NCBI RefSeq assembly: GCF_023544465.1
Contig: NZ_JALPVL010000011.1
Coordinates: 124,001-188,000 of the forward strand
DNA length: 64,000 bases
DNA from: Paractinoplanes maris
GTDB taxonomy: Bacteria; Actinomycetota; Actinomycetes; Mycobacteriales; Micromonosporaceae
Direction: 5' to 3'
Below are positions 33,578 through 42,746 of this stretch, piece by piece. The translations under genes were made by a program, and so were the position numbers. The notes below the pieces were generated by a model, which saw only the letters and a list, made by a program, of their open reading frames with translations, was not told the origin of the DNA and searched no databases. Positions within the stretch are counted from its first letter, which is position 1. Every line of letters starts with the position of its first letter.

Positions 33578-34443
33578 TCGACCGGGCGGCCGTCGAGACC
33601 CGGGTGCTGCGGGTGCTGCGCTGGGTGGTGATCGCCGGGCTCGTGCTGGTGACGCTGTTCCCGTTCTATTACATGGCGTTGTTGTCCGTGCGGCCCATCG
33701 AGGAAGTGCTGCAGAACCCCGGGCGCATCTGGGCGGCTCCGGCCGAGTGGACCCTCAGCACCTATCGGGAGGTGCTCTCGCCGGCCGCCGGCGGCGGGCA
33801 GGGGTTCCTGCGGTTCCTGCTCAACTCGGCCATCGTGTCCGTGGCGGCGACCGTGGTCACCCTGCTGGCGTCGATCCCCGGGGCGTACGCGGTGACCCGG
33901 CTGCGGTTCACCGGGCGGCGGCAGGTGCACTTCCTGTTCCTGGCCGTCTATCTGTTCCCGTCGATCCTGCTCGCCATCCCGCTCTTCGTGCTGTTCACCC
34001 GGCTCGGGCTGCGCGGCTCGCTGTTCGGCCTGACCATCGTCTACGTCGCCCAGACCGTGCCGGTCTCGATCTACATGTTGCGTAACTATCTGACCACGAT
34101 CCCGGAGAGCCTCGAGGAGGCCGCGGCGATGGACGGATACACGCGCCTGCAGACCCTGCGCAAGGTGGTGCTGCCGCTGGCCGCACCGGCGGTGATGGCG
34201 AATGCGCTCTACGTGTTCATGATCGCCTGGAACGAGTTCCTGTTCGCCCTGCTCTTCCTCGTCGAGGACCGCGCCGATTGGACCGTTTCGCTGGGCCTCG
34301 CGCAGCTTTCCGGCGGCATCGAGGTGAGCAAGACCGTCCTGATGGCCGGGTCGGTGGTGCTGACCGTACCAATTGTGATCATCTTTTTCGCCGCCGAGCG
34401 CCTGCTGACCGAGGGCCTCACGGCCGGCGCCGACAAGGGTTGA
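33574..34443 (+). CDS. Sugar ABC transporter permease, MalG/UgpE type
   Basis: A 289-residue permease with six helices and the EAA loop SLEEAAAMDGYTRLQTLRKV followed by VLPLAAP. ATG 33574 overlaps the previous stop by ATGA and follows GGGGGAGGA, which fixes the start. It completes the membrane pair for the importer that begins at 31224; the energy source would have to be a shared ATPase such as MsiK. Confidence 0.92.
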   Translation: MIDRAAVETRVLRVLRWVVIAGLVLVTLFPFYYMALLSVRPIEEVLQNPGRIWAAPAEWTLSTYREVLSPAAGGGQGFLRFLLNSAIVSVAATVVTLLASIPGAYAVTRLRFTGRRQVHFLFLAVYLFPSILLAIPLFVLFTRLGLRGSLFGLTIVYVAQTVPVSIYMLRNYLTTIPESLEEAAAMDGYTRLQTLRKVVLPLAAPAVMANALYVFMIAWNEFLFALLFLVEDRADWTVSLGLAQLSGGIEVSKTVLMAGSVVLTVPIVIIFFAAERLLTEGLTAGADKG

Positions 34444-34621
34444 CCAGCCAGGATCGTCAGGATCCGCACAGCCTGTGATGCGAGTGTGCTCACGGACGGG
34501 AAATGAACTATTTTTCTTCCCGGTGCCGTACCCCCTGTCGGGTGCGCGTGGGTCTGCCTGATACTTGGTCGGCCTTCGCCAGGGCACAGGTCGAGTTTCA
34601 CCGGAGAGGACGACCAATCAG

Positions 34622-35782
34622 ATGCGCAAGAAACTGTTGGCTATCGCCGCCGTCAGCCTGATGGCAACGGCCACCATGACTGCGTGTGACGACGCCGGTG
34701 ATTCAAGTGACACGAGTAGTGGCAGTGGTAGCAGTGGCTCGGGCAACGGCAAGGCCCGCGTCGGCGTCATCCTGCCCGACACCGAGAGCTCGGCCCGGTG
34801 GGGCAACGAGGACCCGAATTACCTGAAGGCGGCGTTCGACGCGGCCAAGGTGCCGGTCGAGATCGTGAACGCCAAGGGCGATCGGGCGAAGTTCGTGCAG
34901 TACGGCGAGCAGATGGTCAACAGCGGCGTCAAGGTGCTGGTCATCGCCAACCTCGACTCGGTCAGCGGCAAGGCGGTCCTGGCCAAGGCGAAGGCCAAGA
35001 AGATCCCGACGATCGACTACGACCGGCTCACCCTCAACGGCGGCGCCGACTACTACGTCAGCTTCGACAACAAAGAGGTCGGCAACCTCCAGGCGTACGG
35101 CCTGATCAAGTGCCTGCAGACCAAGGGCACGCCGAACCCGGTGGTCGCCCAGCTCAACGGCTCGCCGTCGGACAACAACGCCCACCTGTTCAAGGAGGGC
35201 TACGACATCCCCCTGAACGTGAAGTACGACGCGGCCGAGTTCACCAAGGGCCCCGAGCAGTGGGTGCAGGACTGGGACCCGGAGGCCGCCACCGCGGTCT
35301 TCGAGCAGATGATCTCGCAGGCGCCGAAGATCCGCGGCGTGCTCGCGGCCAACGACGGCATCGCCAACGCGGTCATCCAGGTCCTGCGCAAGCGCAAGCT
35401 CAACGGGGTCGTCCCGGTCACCGGTCAGGACGCCACCGTCGAGGGTCTGCAGAACCTGCTGACCGGTGATCAGTGCATGACGGTCTACAAGGCGGTGAAC
35501 CAGGAGGCGTCCAGTGCCGCCAACGTGGCCGTCCAGCTGTTCAAGGGCCAGGCGCCGGACGTCCGCGGCTCGCTCAAGGACCCCGAGTCCGGCGCGTACA
35601 TCAAGTTCGTGGGTCTGACCCCCAAGGCGATCACCCTCAAGAACATCAACGACGTGGTCGGCGAGGGCAAGTACGTTCCTCAGGCCAAGCTCTGCACCGG
35701 CAAGTTCCTCGACCTGTGCAAGCAGCACAAGGTCGGCTCGTACGCGACCAGCGAGCCGGACGAGGACGAGGACAACGGCTAG
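34622..35782 (+). CDS. XylF-like periplasmic-binding lipoprotein, orphan
   Basis: A 386-residue lipoprotein of the ribose/xylose-binding type-1 fold. The lipobox is MTAC with Cys22, followed by a Ser/Gly-rich tether (SDTSSGSGSSGSG). VGVILPDTESSARWGNEDPN, IDYDRLTLNGGADYYVSFDN and VPVTGQDATVEGLQNLLTGD match XylF and related chemosensory or xylose-binding proteins. Normally such a gene is followed by an ATPase and a CUT2 permease; here a terminator and then an unrelated reverse-strand gene follow. It ends in an acidic tail (EPDEDEDNG). It may serve a distant transporter or a sensor kinase. Confidence 0.9.
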   Translation: MRKKLLAIAAVSLMATATMTACDDAGDSSDTSSGSGSSGSGNGKARVGVILPDTESSARWGNEDPNYLKAAFDAAKVPVEIVNAKGDRAKFVQYGEQMVNSGVKVLVIANLDSVSGKAVLAKAKAKKIPTIDYDRLTLNGGADYYVSFDNKEVGNLQAYGLIKCLQTKGTPNPVVAQLNGSPSDNNAHLFKEGYDIPLNVKYDAAEFTKGPEQWVQDWDPEAATAVFEQMISQAPKIRGVLAANDGIANAVIQVLRKRKLNGVVPVTGQDATVEGLQNLLTGDQCMTVYKAVNQEASSAANVAVQLFKGQAPDVRGSLKDPESGAYIKFVGLTPKAITLKNINDVVGEGKYVPQAKLCTGKFLDLCKQHKVGSYATSEPDEDEDNG

Positions 35783-35790
35783 ACACCCGT

Positions 35791-35830
35791 ACGACGAAGG
35801 GCCGGGCGCGTGCGCCCGGCCCTTCGTCGT
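35791..35830. terminator. 19-bp stem terminator after the XylF-like gene
   Basis: ACGACGAAGGGCCGGGCGC (35791-35809) pairs perfectly with 35812-35830 around a minimal loop. It sits between two convergent genes (ends 35782 and 35834) and can serve both strands. The stem is unusually long for a plain terminator. Confidence 0.85.
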
Positions 35831-35833
35831 GCC

Positions 35834-36859
35834 TCAGGAGGCGAGAAGTTCCTTGACCCGGGGGATGACCCGGGTGCCGTAGAGCTCGATCGCGGTCATC
35901 ATCTTGTCGTGCGGCAGCGTGCCGGCCGAGTACTTCAGGTCGAAGCGCTGGATGCCCAGGTGCTGGATCGTCCGGGCGACCTTCTGGGCGACCGTCTCGG
36001 GCGAGCCGACGTGCCAGGCGCCGTCGCGGATGTCGGTCTCGAAGCGGTCGCGGCTCAGCGGCGGCCAGCCCCGCTCACGCCCGAGCCGGTTGAGCATGGT
36101 GCGCGCGTGCGGCCAGAGGGTCTCGACGGCCTCCTCGTCGGTTTCGGCCACGAAGCCGGGGCAGTGCACGGCGACCGGCTGGTCGGGCTGCTCGAACTCG
36201 GCGAGCGCGCGGTGGTAGAGCTCGACATACGGCGCGAAGCGGACCGGCTCACCGCCGATGATCGCCAGCACCAGGGGCAGGCCGTGCCGTGCGGCCCGGA
36301 CCACCGACTCGGGGCTGCCGCCGACGCCGATCCAGGTGCGCAGGTGCCCCGACTCGGTCTTGGGATAGACGTGCTGGTCCTTCAGCGGCGGGCGGACGGT
36401 GCCCTCCCAGGTCACCGGGCCCTCGCCGAGCAGCTGGACCATGAGGTCGGCCTTCTCCTCGAAGAGCCGCTCGTAGTCGTGCAGGTCATAGCCGAACAGC
36501 GGGAACGACTCGGTGAAGGAGCCCCGGCCCAGGATGATCTCGGCCCGGCCGTGCGAGACGGCGTCGAGCGTGGCGAAGCGCTCGAAGACGCGGACCGGAT
36601 CGTCGGAGCTGAGCACGGTGACCGCGGTGCTCAGCTTGATCCGCTCGGTGCGGGCCGCGATGGCGGCCAGGACGATCTCGGGCGAGGAGACCGCGAAGTC
36701 GTCGCGGTGGTGCTCGCCGAGGCCGAAGCCGTCGACACCGACCCGCTCGGCCAGCACGGCCTGCTCGACGACGTTGCGGATCACCTGCGCGTACGGAAGC
36801 TTCTTGCCCTGCTCGTCGGCGGTGACGTCGCCGAAGGTGTCCAGTCCGAATTCCACCAT
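35834..36859 (-). CDS. LLM-class flavin-dependent oxidoreductase (luciferase-like)
   Basis: A 341-residue TIM-barrel flavoenzyme of the bacterial luciferase superfamily. It has the N-terminal MVEFGLDTFGDV, an active-site-like GEHHRDDFAVSSPEIVLAAI, and ILGRGSFTESFPLFGY. Such proteins use FMN or F420 to oxidise or monooxygenate small substrates; actinobacteria hold many paralogues, so specificity is not readable. ATG 36859 is preferred, with GTG 36865 in frame. It starts 7 bases after the smpB stop on the same strand, so it probably shares that operon. Confidence 0.87.
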   Translation of the reverse strand: MVEFGLDTFGDVTADEQGKKLPYAQVIRNVVEQAVLAERVGVDGFGLGEHHRDDFAVSSPEIVLAAIAARTERIKLSTAVTVLSSDDPVRVFERFATLDAVSHGRAEIILGRGSFTESFPLFGYDLHDYERLFEEKADLMVQLLGEGPVTWEGTVRPPLKDQHVYPKTESGHLRTWIGVGGSPESVVRAARHGLPLVLAIIGGEPVRFAPYVELYHRALAEFEQPDQPVAVHCPGFVAETDEEAVETLWPHARTMLNRLGRERGWPPLSRDRFETDIRDGAWHVGSPETVAQKVARTIQHLGIQRFDLKYSAGTLPHDKMMTAIELYGTRVIPRVKELLAS

Positions 36860-36866
36860 GATCACT

Positions 36867-37367
36867 CTACCGAGCGGAGCTTCGCCGGGCGGTGCGGCCC
36901 TTGAGGCGGCGACCCATCTCGCGGGCGATCTCCCGCTGGGCGTCCCGTTCGGCCAGCACCTGCCGTTTGTCGTAGGACCGCAGACCGCGGGCCAGCCCGA
37001 GCTCGACCTTGGCCCAGCCCTCGTTGAAGTACAACGACAGCGGGACCAGGGTGAGCCCGTTGCCGTCGCGCAACTGGCTCAGGATCTTGACGATCTCGGA
37101 CTTGTGCAGCAGCAGTTTGCGGTCCCGGCGCGGCACGTGGTTGGTCCAGCTGCCGTATCCGTACTCCGCGATGTGCAGCCCGTAGAGGATGAGTTCGCCG
37201 TTGTGCTCGCCGGCGAACGCGTCGACCAGCGACGCCCGGCCCTCGCGCAGCGATTTCACCTCGGTGCCGGCCAGCACGAGGCCCGCCTCGTAGGTCTTGA
37301 GGACGGCGTAGTCGTGCCGCGCCTTCTTGTTCGAGGCGATCAGCTTGCGTCCGGTCTCCCTGCTCAC
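36867..37367 (-). CDS. smpB: SsrA-binding protein SmpB
   Basis: A 166-residue RNA-binding protein. It binds tmRNA and delivers it to stalled ribosomes for trans-translation. Clear signatures are KLIASNKKARHDYAV, GLVLAGTEVKSLREGRASLV, GLHIAEYGYGSW and RDRKLLLHKSEI, ending in a basic tail (GRRLKGRTARRSSAR). GTG 37367 is the start. It lies between a small unknown gene (16 bases upstream) and the LLM oxidoreductase (7 bases downstream) on the same strand. I did not recognise the tmRNA gene in the window, although it is often a neighbour. Confidence 0.97.
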   Translation of the reverse strand: MSRETGRKLIASNKKARHDYAVLKTYEAGLVLAGTEVKSLREGRASLVDAFAGEHNGELILYGLHIAEYGYGSWTNHVPRRDRKLLLHKSEIVKILSQLRDGNGLTLVPLSLYFNEGWAKVELGLARGLRSYDKRQVLAERDAQREIAREMGRRLKGRTARRSSAR

Positions 37368-37383
37368 GCAGAGAAAGATAGCT

Positions 37384-37656
37384 TTACGGCACGGGCCGCC
37401 GCATCGAATAAGTCACGCTGCTCAGCCGGTGGGGCTCGTTGTGGACGTGCATCGCGGCCCGGTCGTACGCCTGCCAGCCGGCCGCACCGGCCCGGTTGAG
37501 GTGGCGCAGGTCGTCGAAGCGCTCGTCGGTGCCCCAGCGCAGCAGGCCGCCGGGGTGGTGGAAGGTGGCGGTCCAGTCCATGAACCGGTCGGCACCGAGC
37601 GTGCCGGCGGCGCGGTATTCGAGCCGCGCGTATTCCCAATTGGTCACCCGTCGCAT
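37384..37656 (-). CDS. Small hypothetical protein upstream of smpB
   Basis: A 90-residue protein starting MRRVTNWEYARLEYRAAGTL, with four tryptophans and a WEYA...GWQAYD pattern similar to small DUF4177-type proteins, though assignment is weak. ATG 37656 is chosen because similarity-like composition begins there; the open frame extends to 37725. It precedes smpB by 16 bases and is likely its co-transcribed neighbour. No signal peptide or membrane segment is seen. Confidence 0.6.
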   Translation of the reverse strand: MRRVTNWEYARLEYRAAGTLGADRFMDWTATFHHPGGLLRWGTDERFDDLRHLNRAGAAGWQAYDRAAMHVHNEPHRLSSVTYSMRRPVP

Positions 37657-37845
37657 TATGCCGAAATGACCTTGGTCGCCGCGACCTGAAGAGCCGGCGG
37701 AACTTTCCCGCACATCTCCGGCCATTGTGGATCGAACGTGTCGGGGATCACCCCGAGATTACCCTGAGTGCACCTTCAGGGGCTTCAGGTGGTCACGCGC
37801 ACGGGCATACGCTCCGCCAGGTCTGGCAATATCTCGGGGGGCGAG

Positions 37846-39969
37846 ATGGCAACGGGTGGAATAGCGAGACTGGTCTGCGGCCGCTGGTCGAAATGGGTCG
37901 TGCTCGGTCTGTGGATCGTCGTGCTCGGTCTGGCCGGCCCTTTGGCGGGCAAACTGACCGAGGTTCAGAAGAACGACAATTCGGCATGGTTGCCCGGCAA
38001 CGCGGAATCGACCCAGGTGGTCGATCTCCAGCGGCAGTTCCAGCCGGACGACATCGCACCGGCGATCATTGTCTACGAACGGCCGGGCGGGCTGACCGCC
38101 GCCGATCGGGCCGCGGCCGCCCGGGACGCCCAGGACCTGGCCGGTGCCGACGGCGTCAGCGGCAAGATCATCGGACCGATCGAGTCGCCGGACAAGGCGG
38201 CCGCCGAGGTGATCGTCCCGATCCGGCTCGACGACGACGGCTGGGAGGCGCTGCCCGACATCGCGACCGGCATCAAGGACACCGCCGATCAAGGTGCACC
38301 CGACGGCCTGCAGACCTATCTGGCCGGCCCGGTGGCGGCGGCGGCCGACTCGGCGGGCGCCTTCGCGGGCATCGACGGCACGTTGCTCTACACCACGCTC
38401 GCCGTCGTCGCGATCATCCTGCTCATCACCTATCGCAGCCCGGTCCTCTGGCTGTTGCCGATCCTGACGGCGGGCGCGGCGCTGGCCGGCTCGCAGGCGC
38501 TCATCTATCTGCTCGCCAAACACGCCGGGCTGACGGTCAACGCGCAGAGCGCGGGCATCCTCACCGTCCTGGTGTTCGGCGCCGGCACCGACTACGCCCT
38601 GCTGCTGGTCGCGCGTTACCGCGAGGAATTGCGCCGCCACGAGGACCGGCACGAGGCGATGCAGTTCGCGCTGCACCGGGCCGGTCCGGCGATCATCGCC
38701 AGCTCGGCCACCGTGGCCGTCGGCATGTCCTGCCTGACCCTGGCCGAGCTCAACTCGACGGCCGGCCTCGGCCCGGTCGCCGCGCTCGGCATCGTGGTCG
38801 GCCTGGCCGCGATGACCACGCTGCTCCCGGCTCTCCTGGTGATCTTCGGGCGCTGGCTGTTCTGGCCGTCCCGGCCCAAGTTCGGCACTCCCGAGCCGAC
38901 CGCGACCGGCCTCTGGGCCCGCCTCGGCCGCCGCGTCGCCCGGCACCCGCGGCGGGTCTGGGTCACCACGTCGGTCCTGCTCGGGGCCATGGCGCTCGGC
39001 CTGCTGCAGCTCAACGCGAACGGGCTCAGCGCGGCCGACCAGTTCACCACCGAGCAGCCCTCCACGGTCGCCGAGGCGGCGCTGGCCCGGCACTTCCCGG
39101 CGGGTGGCGGCCAGCCGGTCACGGTCATCGCCAACGCGTCCGGCGCCGATCAGGTGCGGCAGGCCTTCGCCACGGTGCCCGGCATCAGCGAGGTCACCGA
39201 ACCGGTGGTGAAGGGCAACCTCGCCCTGATCGACGGGACGCTGACCAGCGCGCCCGACAGCCAGGCGGCACAGCAGACCGTCGAGCGAGCCCGCGACGTG
39301 CTGCACGCCCTGCCCGGTGCGGATGCCAAGGTCGGTGGCGGCACCGCGATCCTGCTCGACATCAACACGGCCAACAACCACGACAACCGGCTGATCATCC
39401 CGTTGGTGCTGCTGGTCGTGCTGGTCATCCTGGCGCTGCTGCTGCGGGCGATCGTGGCGCCGCTGATCCTCATCGCGACGGTGGTGCTGTCGTTCGCGGC
39501 GGCGCTGGGCGTGAGCGTGCTCGTGTTCCGCTACCTCTTCGACTTCCCGGCCGAGGACACGTCGTTCCCGCTGTTCGTCTTCGTGTTCCTGGTCGCCCTG
39601 GGCATCGACTACAACATCTTCCTGATGACCCGTGTCCGCGAGGAGGCACAGCAGCACGGCACCCGTCGTGGCGCCCTGATCGGCCTGGCCGCCACCGGCG
39701 GGGTGATCACCTCGGCCGGCATCGTGCTGGCGGGCACGTTCGCCGCGCTGGCCAGCCTGCCGCTGGTGGCGTTCGTCGAGATCGGATTCGCGGTGGCCTT
39801 CGGCGTCCTGCTCGACACGCTGATCGTCCGCTCGGTGCTGGTCACAGCGCTCAACCTCGACGTCGGCCGGTGGATGTGGTGGCCGGGCAAGCTGACCCGC
39901 AAGCTCGACGAGCCGGACGAAAAGCCGGCGACACCGGCGTCGTCCGCCGAACCCGAGCTCACGCACTGA
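37846..39969 (+). CDS. MMPL/RND-family transporter
   Basis: A 707-residue exporter with about 12 predicted helices in two related halves, each with a large extracytoplasmic loop and the family motif: GTDYALLLVARYREELRR (about 246-263) and GIDYNIFLMTRVREEA (about 585-600). MMPL proteins move lipids or drugs using the proton gradient. ATG 37846 follows GGGGGGCGAG; upstream in-frame residues do not look coding. The soluble C-terminal tail is short. The upstream 189 bases contain no gene. No regulator is adjacent, so substrate and control are unknown. Confidence 0.92.
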   Translation: MATGGIARLVCGRWSKWVVLGLWIVVLGLAGPLAGKLTEVQKNDNSAWLPGNAESTQVVDLQRQFQPDDIAPAIIVYERPGGLTAADRAAAARDAQDLAGADGVSGKIIGPIESPDKAAAEVIVPIRLDDDGWEALPDIATGIKDTADQGAPDGLQTYLAGPVAAAADSAGAFAGIDGTLLYTTLAVVAIILLITYRSPVLWLLPILTAGAALAGSQALIYLLAKHAGLTVNAQSAGILTVLVFGAGTDYALLLVARYREELRRHEDRHEAMQFALHRAGPAIIASSATVAVGMSCLTLAELNSTAGLGPVAALGIVVGLAAMTTLLPALLVIFGRWLFWPSRPKFGTPEPTATGLWARLGRRVARHPRRVWVTTSVLLGAMALGLLQLNANGLSAADQFTTEQPSTVAEAALARHFPAGGGQPVTVIANASGADQVRQAFATVPGISEVTEPVVKGNLALIDGTLTSAPDSQAAQQTVERARDVLHALPGADAKVGGGTAILLDINTANNHDNRLIIPLVLLVVLVILALLLRAIVAPLILIATVVLSFAAALGVSVLVFRYLFDFPAEDTSFPLFVFVFLVALGIDYNIFLMTRVREEAQQHGTRRGALIGLAATGGVITSAGIVLAGTFAALASLPLVAFVEIGFAVAFGVLLDTLIVRSVLVTALNLDVGRWMWWPGKLTRKLDEPDEKPATPASSAEPELTH

Positions 39970-40053
39970 GCCCCCGACGGCGCACCCTCGACGGCCCGCG
40001 GTCCTGATACAGATGGTGGGACCGTTGACCGATCGCGCGACAGGGAGAATCAG

Positions 40054-40377
40054 TTGATCTTCATCACCGCCAAGTTCCCGATCAAGCCGGAGTACGCGGA
40101 CAGTTGGGCCGACCTGTCGCTCCCGTTCACCACGGCGACCCGGGCCGAGCCGGGCTGCCTGTGGTTCGACTGGTCCCGCAGCCTGGACGATCCGAACGAG
40201 TACGTACTGGTGGAGGCGTTCCGCGACGGCGACGCGGGCGCGGCTCACGTCGGGTCGGCCCACTTCCGCCAGGCCCAGCGCGATCTGCCACAGTATCTGT
40301 CGGAAACTCCCAAGATCATCAGTCAGTCGGTTGATCAGGACGGCTGGTCCGAACTGGGGGAGCTTGCCGTCGAGTAG
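40054..40377 (+). CDS. Antibiotic biosynthesis monooxygenase-domain protein
   Basis: A 107-residue protein of the small ABM/YgiN-type dimeric alpha+beta-barrel family: MIFITAKFPIKPEYADSWAD, then TRAEPGCLWFDWSRS and YVLVEAFRDGDAGAAHVGSA. The His in AHVGSAHF and the tryptophans line the cavity in this family. Homologues such as YgiN act on quinols; others are heme-degrading. TTG 40054 is the only sensible start, with GGGAG 10 bases before it. It is monocistronic, 85 bases after the MMPL stop. Function beyond the fold is uncertain. Confidence 0.85.
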   Translation: MIFITAKFPIKPEYADSWADLSLPFTTATRAEPGCLWFDWSRSLDDPNEYVLVEAFRDGDAGAAHVGSAHFRQAQRDLPQYLSETPKIISQSVDQDGWSELGELAVE

Positions 40378-40459
40378 TCGTACGGTCTGACCGACCGGAG
40401 GTTCACCGCACTTGAGTGTCCTTCCTACCGTGGGTTCCCCGGGAACCAGGAGGAGACTC

Positions 40460-42661
40460 GTGCGCGTGGCCCTGGCCGCGGTGGTGGCGGCGGTGCTGCT
40501 GGCAGTGGCCGGCGTCGTCGTCTGGTCGCTGCGGTCCCCGGCGACCGTCGCCCTGATCACGGCGGCCGGTGGCGGCACGATCAGCACGGCCGGCGGCGTG
40601 TCGGTCCGCTTCGGGCCGGGCGCCCTGAGCAAGGACACCAAGGTGCGCGTGGTCCCGCGGCCGAGCATCGCGGCGCCCGACGGACTGACCTGGCTCACCG
40701 AGCCGGTCGACATCACGCTCGGCGGCGCCGGCCTGCTGACGTCGGCCGCCGTCACCCTGCCGCTGCGCGACACCACCGCCGGCGACCTGCTCACGATCGT
40801 GTCGCGCGCCGGGGACGGCGCGTGGAGCAGTCAGGGCGGAGTGGTCGACCGAGCCGCCGGCACCATCACGACGGTGGTCGGCCATCTGTCCATCGTGTCC
40901 GCCGGCCGCGCGGTGGTCACCGCCCCCGACCTCTCGGCGGGCGCCGGCGCCGACGACGCCCCCGAGCCCGACTGCGGCACCACCCGCTCCCACCGCTGGA
41001 CGGCCTGGGCCCCCGGCAGTGCGGTGAAGACCTGCGTGGCCGCGGGCGCCGCCGATCGCCCGGCTCTGCTCCGGATGGCCGGTGACCGGGCGGCCGGGCA
41101 GTTCGCCGAGCTCGGCGCCTACCCGCCGATGGCCGTCGCCCAGCCGGGCCGGACGTCGGCGGCCGACCGGGTCTGGACCGAGCTGGCCCGGGCCGACCGC
41201 AACCACACCTACGTCCCCAGCCGGGGCAGTCTCGACCTGGCCCTGCCGGGCAGCTACCGGACGATCAGCTTCGTCACCCACACCGGTCCCGACGTGATCG
41301 TCGCCGAATACATCGTCGACGTGATGAGCTCCGCGTTCGTCCCGGCGCCGGTGACCGTGCAGGCCGTGCGGTGTGCCCTGACCCGGCTCGAGCCCGGTCA
41401 CGTGACCCGATGTGTCGACGACGCGCTCGCCGCCGAGCGGGTGCTGCCCGAGACGGCCGCGGCGTCCGACGAGAAACTGGCCGGGCAGCAGCGCGACGAG
41501 ATCGGGCGCACCGTGCTCCTGGCCATGCGCGGTCTGGGGGAGGTGATCGCCGGCGGTGGCCCCTCGTCCCGGACGACCGAGGTGGTCGCGCGGCGCAGCC
41601 CGGTGATTCCCCGCAAGGCGCTCAACGAGACGGGCGTCGCTATCCCGGCCGCCGTGGTGACCACCCAGGAGCGGCTCCACGCGGCCGCGACGCGCGACGC
41701 GCTCACCGACGCGCTGCCACCACCCGGCCTGGTCTGGACGAACACCGGCCTGACCGGCCCGCGGGTCACCGACGCCGTGGCCGCCTTGGTCAGCACGCCG
41801 CCGCTGCGCTGGCCGTGTGACGAGACGGCCCGCGACGGCTACGTCTACGGCATGGCCGACCCCGGACTGCTGACCTATCCGGCGCGCCTGGCCGACCTGG
41901 GGATGCCACCCGAGGACGTCGGCATCGTGCGGCAGACCGCCGGGAGCGGCCGGGACTACCGGCTCTGCATCGCGCTCGACGGCACCTGGACGTCGCTCAG
42001 CTACAACCTGCCGGCCGGCGGCTTCCCGGCCGGCGAGGCAGCCCGGCTCGGCGCGATCGCCCCCGGGGTCTGCCGGCCGTCGCTGAGCGGCTTCTTCGTC
42101 CCCGCCGACGCGGGCTGCCGCAGCTCGGTCCGGACCGACCTCGACGGCGACGGCCGCACCGACACGCTGCTGCTCTACGAACGGTCGGGCGCCTGGACCG
42201 CGCGGGCGATCCTGACCGCCGGCCGCGTTGCCGACCTCACCCTGCCGTACGGCCGGGACCAGCGACCGGAGGCGGTGGAAACCCTCGACCTGGACGGCGT
42301 GGCCGGTGAGGAGGTCGCCCTGGCGGCCGGCCCGCGGCTGCGCCTGCTCTCCTGGGATCGGGACGGCCTGGTGCTGCTCGGTCCCGAGTTCGCGACCGCG
42401 TCGACATTGGGCCGGACGGCCGGCGTCGGCTGCTCCGACCTCAACCGCGACGGCCGCCCGGAGTTGCTCGAGGCCGGTGCGACCTTCGAGCGCGACCCGG
42501 CCACCGGCGCGATCGTCGCCGCGCGCACCACCGAGACCCGCTGGAACTTCGCCGGCAAGAGCCTGACCCGCGGCGAGACGGTCGTCCGGCTGCTCTCCGG
42601 CGTCCAGGCCGGCACTGCGGCCGCCCCGCCCTACCGCGACGTCACCTGCTCCTGGCGCTGA
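40460..42661 (+). CDS. Membrane-anchored protein with FG-GAP-like calcium repeats
   Basis: A 733-residue surface-facing protein. One N-terminal membrane helix (ALAAVVAAVLLAVAGVVVW) is followed by a beta-rich region with the ZU5-like stretch GGTISTAGGVSVRFGPGALS, then a long middle with cysteines, and near the C-terminus Asp-rich DxDxDG repeats: RTDLDGDGRTDTLLLY, LDLDGVAGEEVAL and CSDLNRDGRPELLE, typical of FG-GAP/VCBS calcium-binding blades. GTG 40460 is preferred because AGGAGG sits 6 bases upstream; TTG 40412 is alternative. Function is unknown; adhesion or wall sensing is a guess. Confidence 0.75.
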   Translation: MRVALAAVVAAVLLAVAGVVVWSLRSPATVALITAAGGGTISTAGGVSVRFGPGALSKDTKVRVVPRPSIAAPDGLTWLTEPVDITLGGAGLLTSAAVTLPLRDTTAGDLLTIVSRAGDGAWSSQGGVVDRAAGTITTVVGHLSIVSAGRAVVTAPDLSAGAGADDAPEPDCGTTRSHRWTAWAPGSAVKTCVAAGAADRPALLRMAGDRAAGQFAELGAYPPMAVAQPGRTSAADRVWTELARADRNHTYVPSRGSLDLALPGSYRTISFVTHTGPDVIVAEYIVDVMSSAFVPAPVTVQAVRCALTRLEPGHVTRCVDDALAAERVLPETAAASDEKLAGQQRDEIGRTVLLAMRGLGEVIAGGGPSSRTTEVVARRSPVIPRKALNETGVAIPAAVVTTQERLHAAATRDALTDALPPPGLVWTNTGLTGPRVTDAVAALVSTPPLRWPCDETARDGYVYGMADPGLLTYPARLADLGMPPEDVGIVRQTAGSGRDYRLCIALDGTWTSLSYNLPAGGFPAGEAARLGAIAPGVCRPSLSGFFVPADAGCRSSVRTDLDGDGRTDTLLLYERSGAWTARAILTAGRVADLTLPYGRDQRPEAVETLDLDGVAGEEVALAAGPRLRLLSWDRDGLVLLGPEFATASTLGRTAGVGCSDLNRDGRPELLEAGATFERDPATGAIVAARTTETRWNFAGKSLTRGETVVRLLSGVQAGTAAAPPYRDVTCSWR

Positions 42662-42746
42662 CCTTTCCCGTACGGGCCCGGCCGGCCCACGCCGGACCAG
42701 GCGCGCCGGCGTCGGCGCGTATCGACAACCGGCCCCGGCCAGGCAC

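Noticed and set aside
34497..34522. Terminator hairpin after the second sugar importer
   Set aside because: CGGGAA/TTCCCG is only a 6-bp stem with a 14-base AT loop; the AT-rich stretch is better explained as promoter sequence of the XylF-like gene.
36867..37845. tmRNA (ssrA) gene near smpB
   Set aside because: smpB is often next to ssrA, but I saw no tmRNA-like ends in the surrounding sequence.
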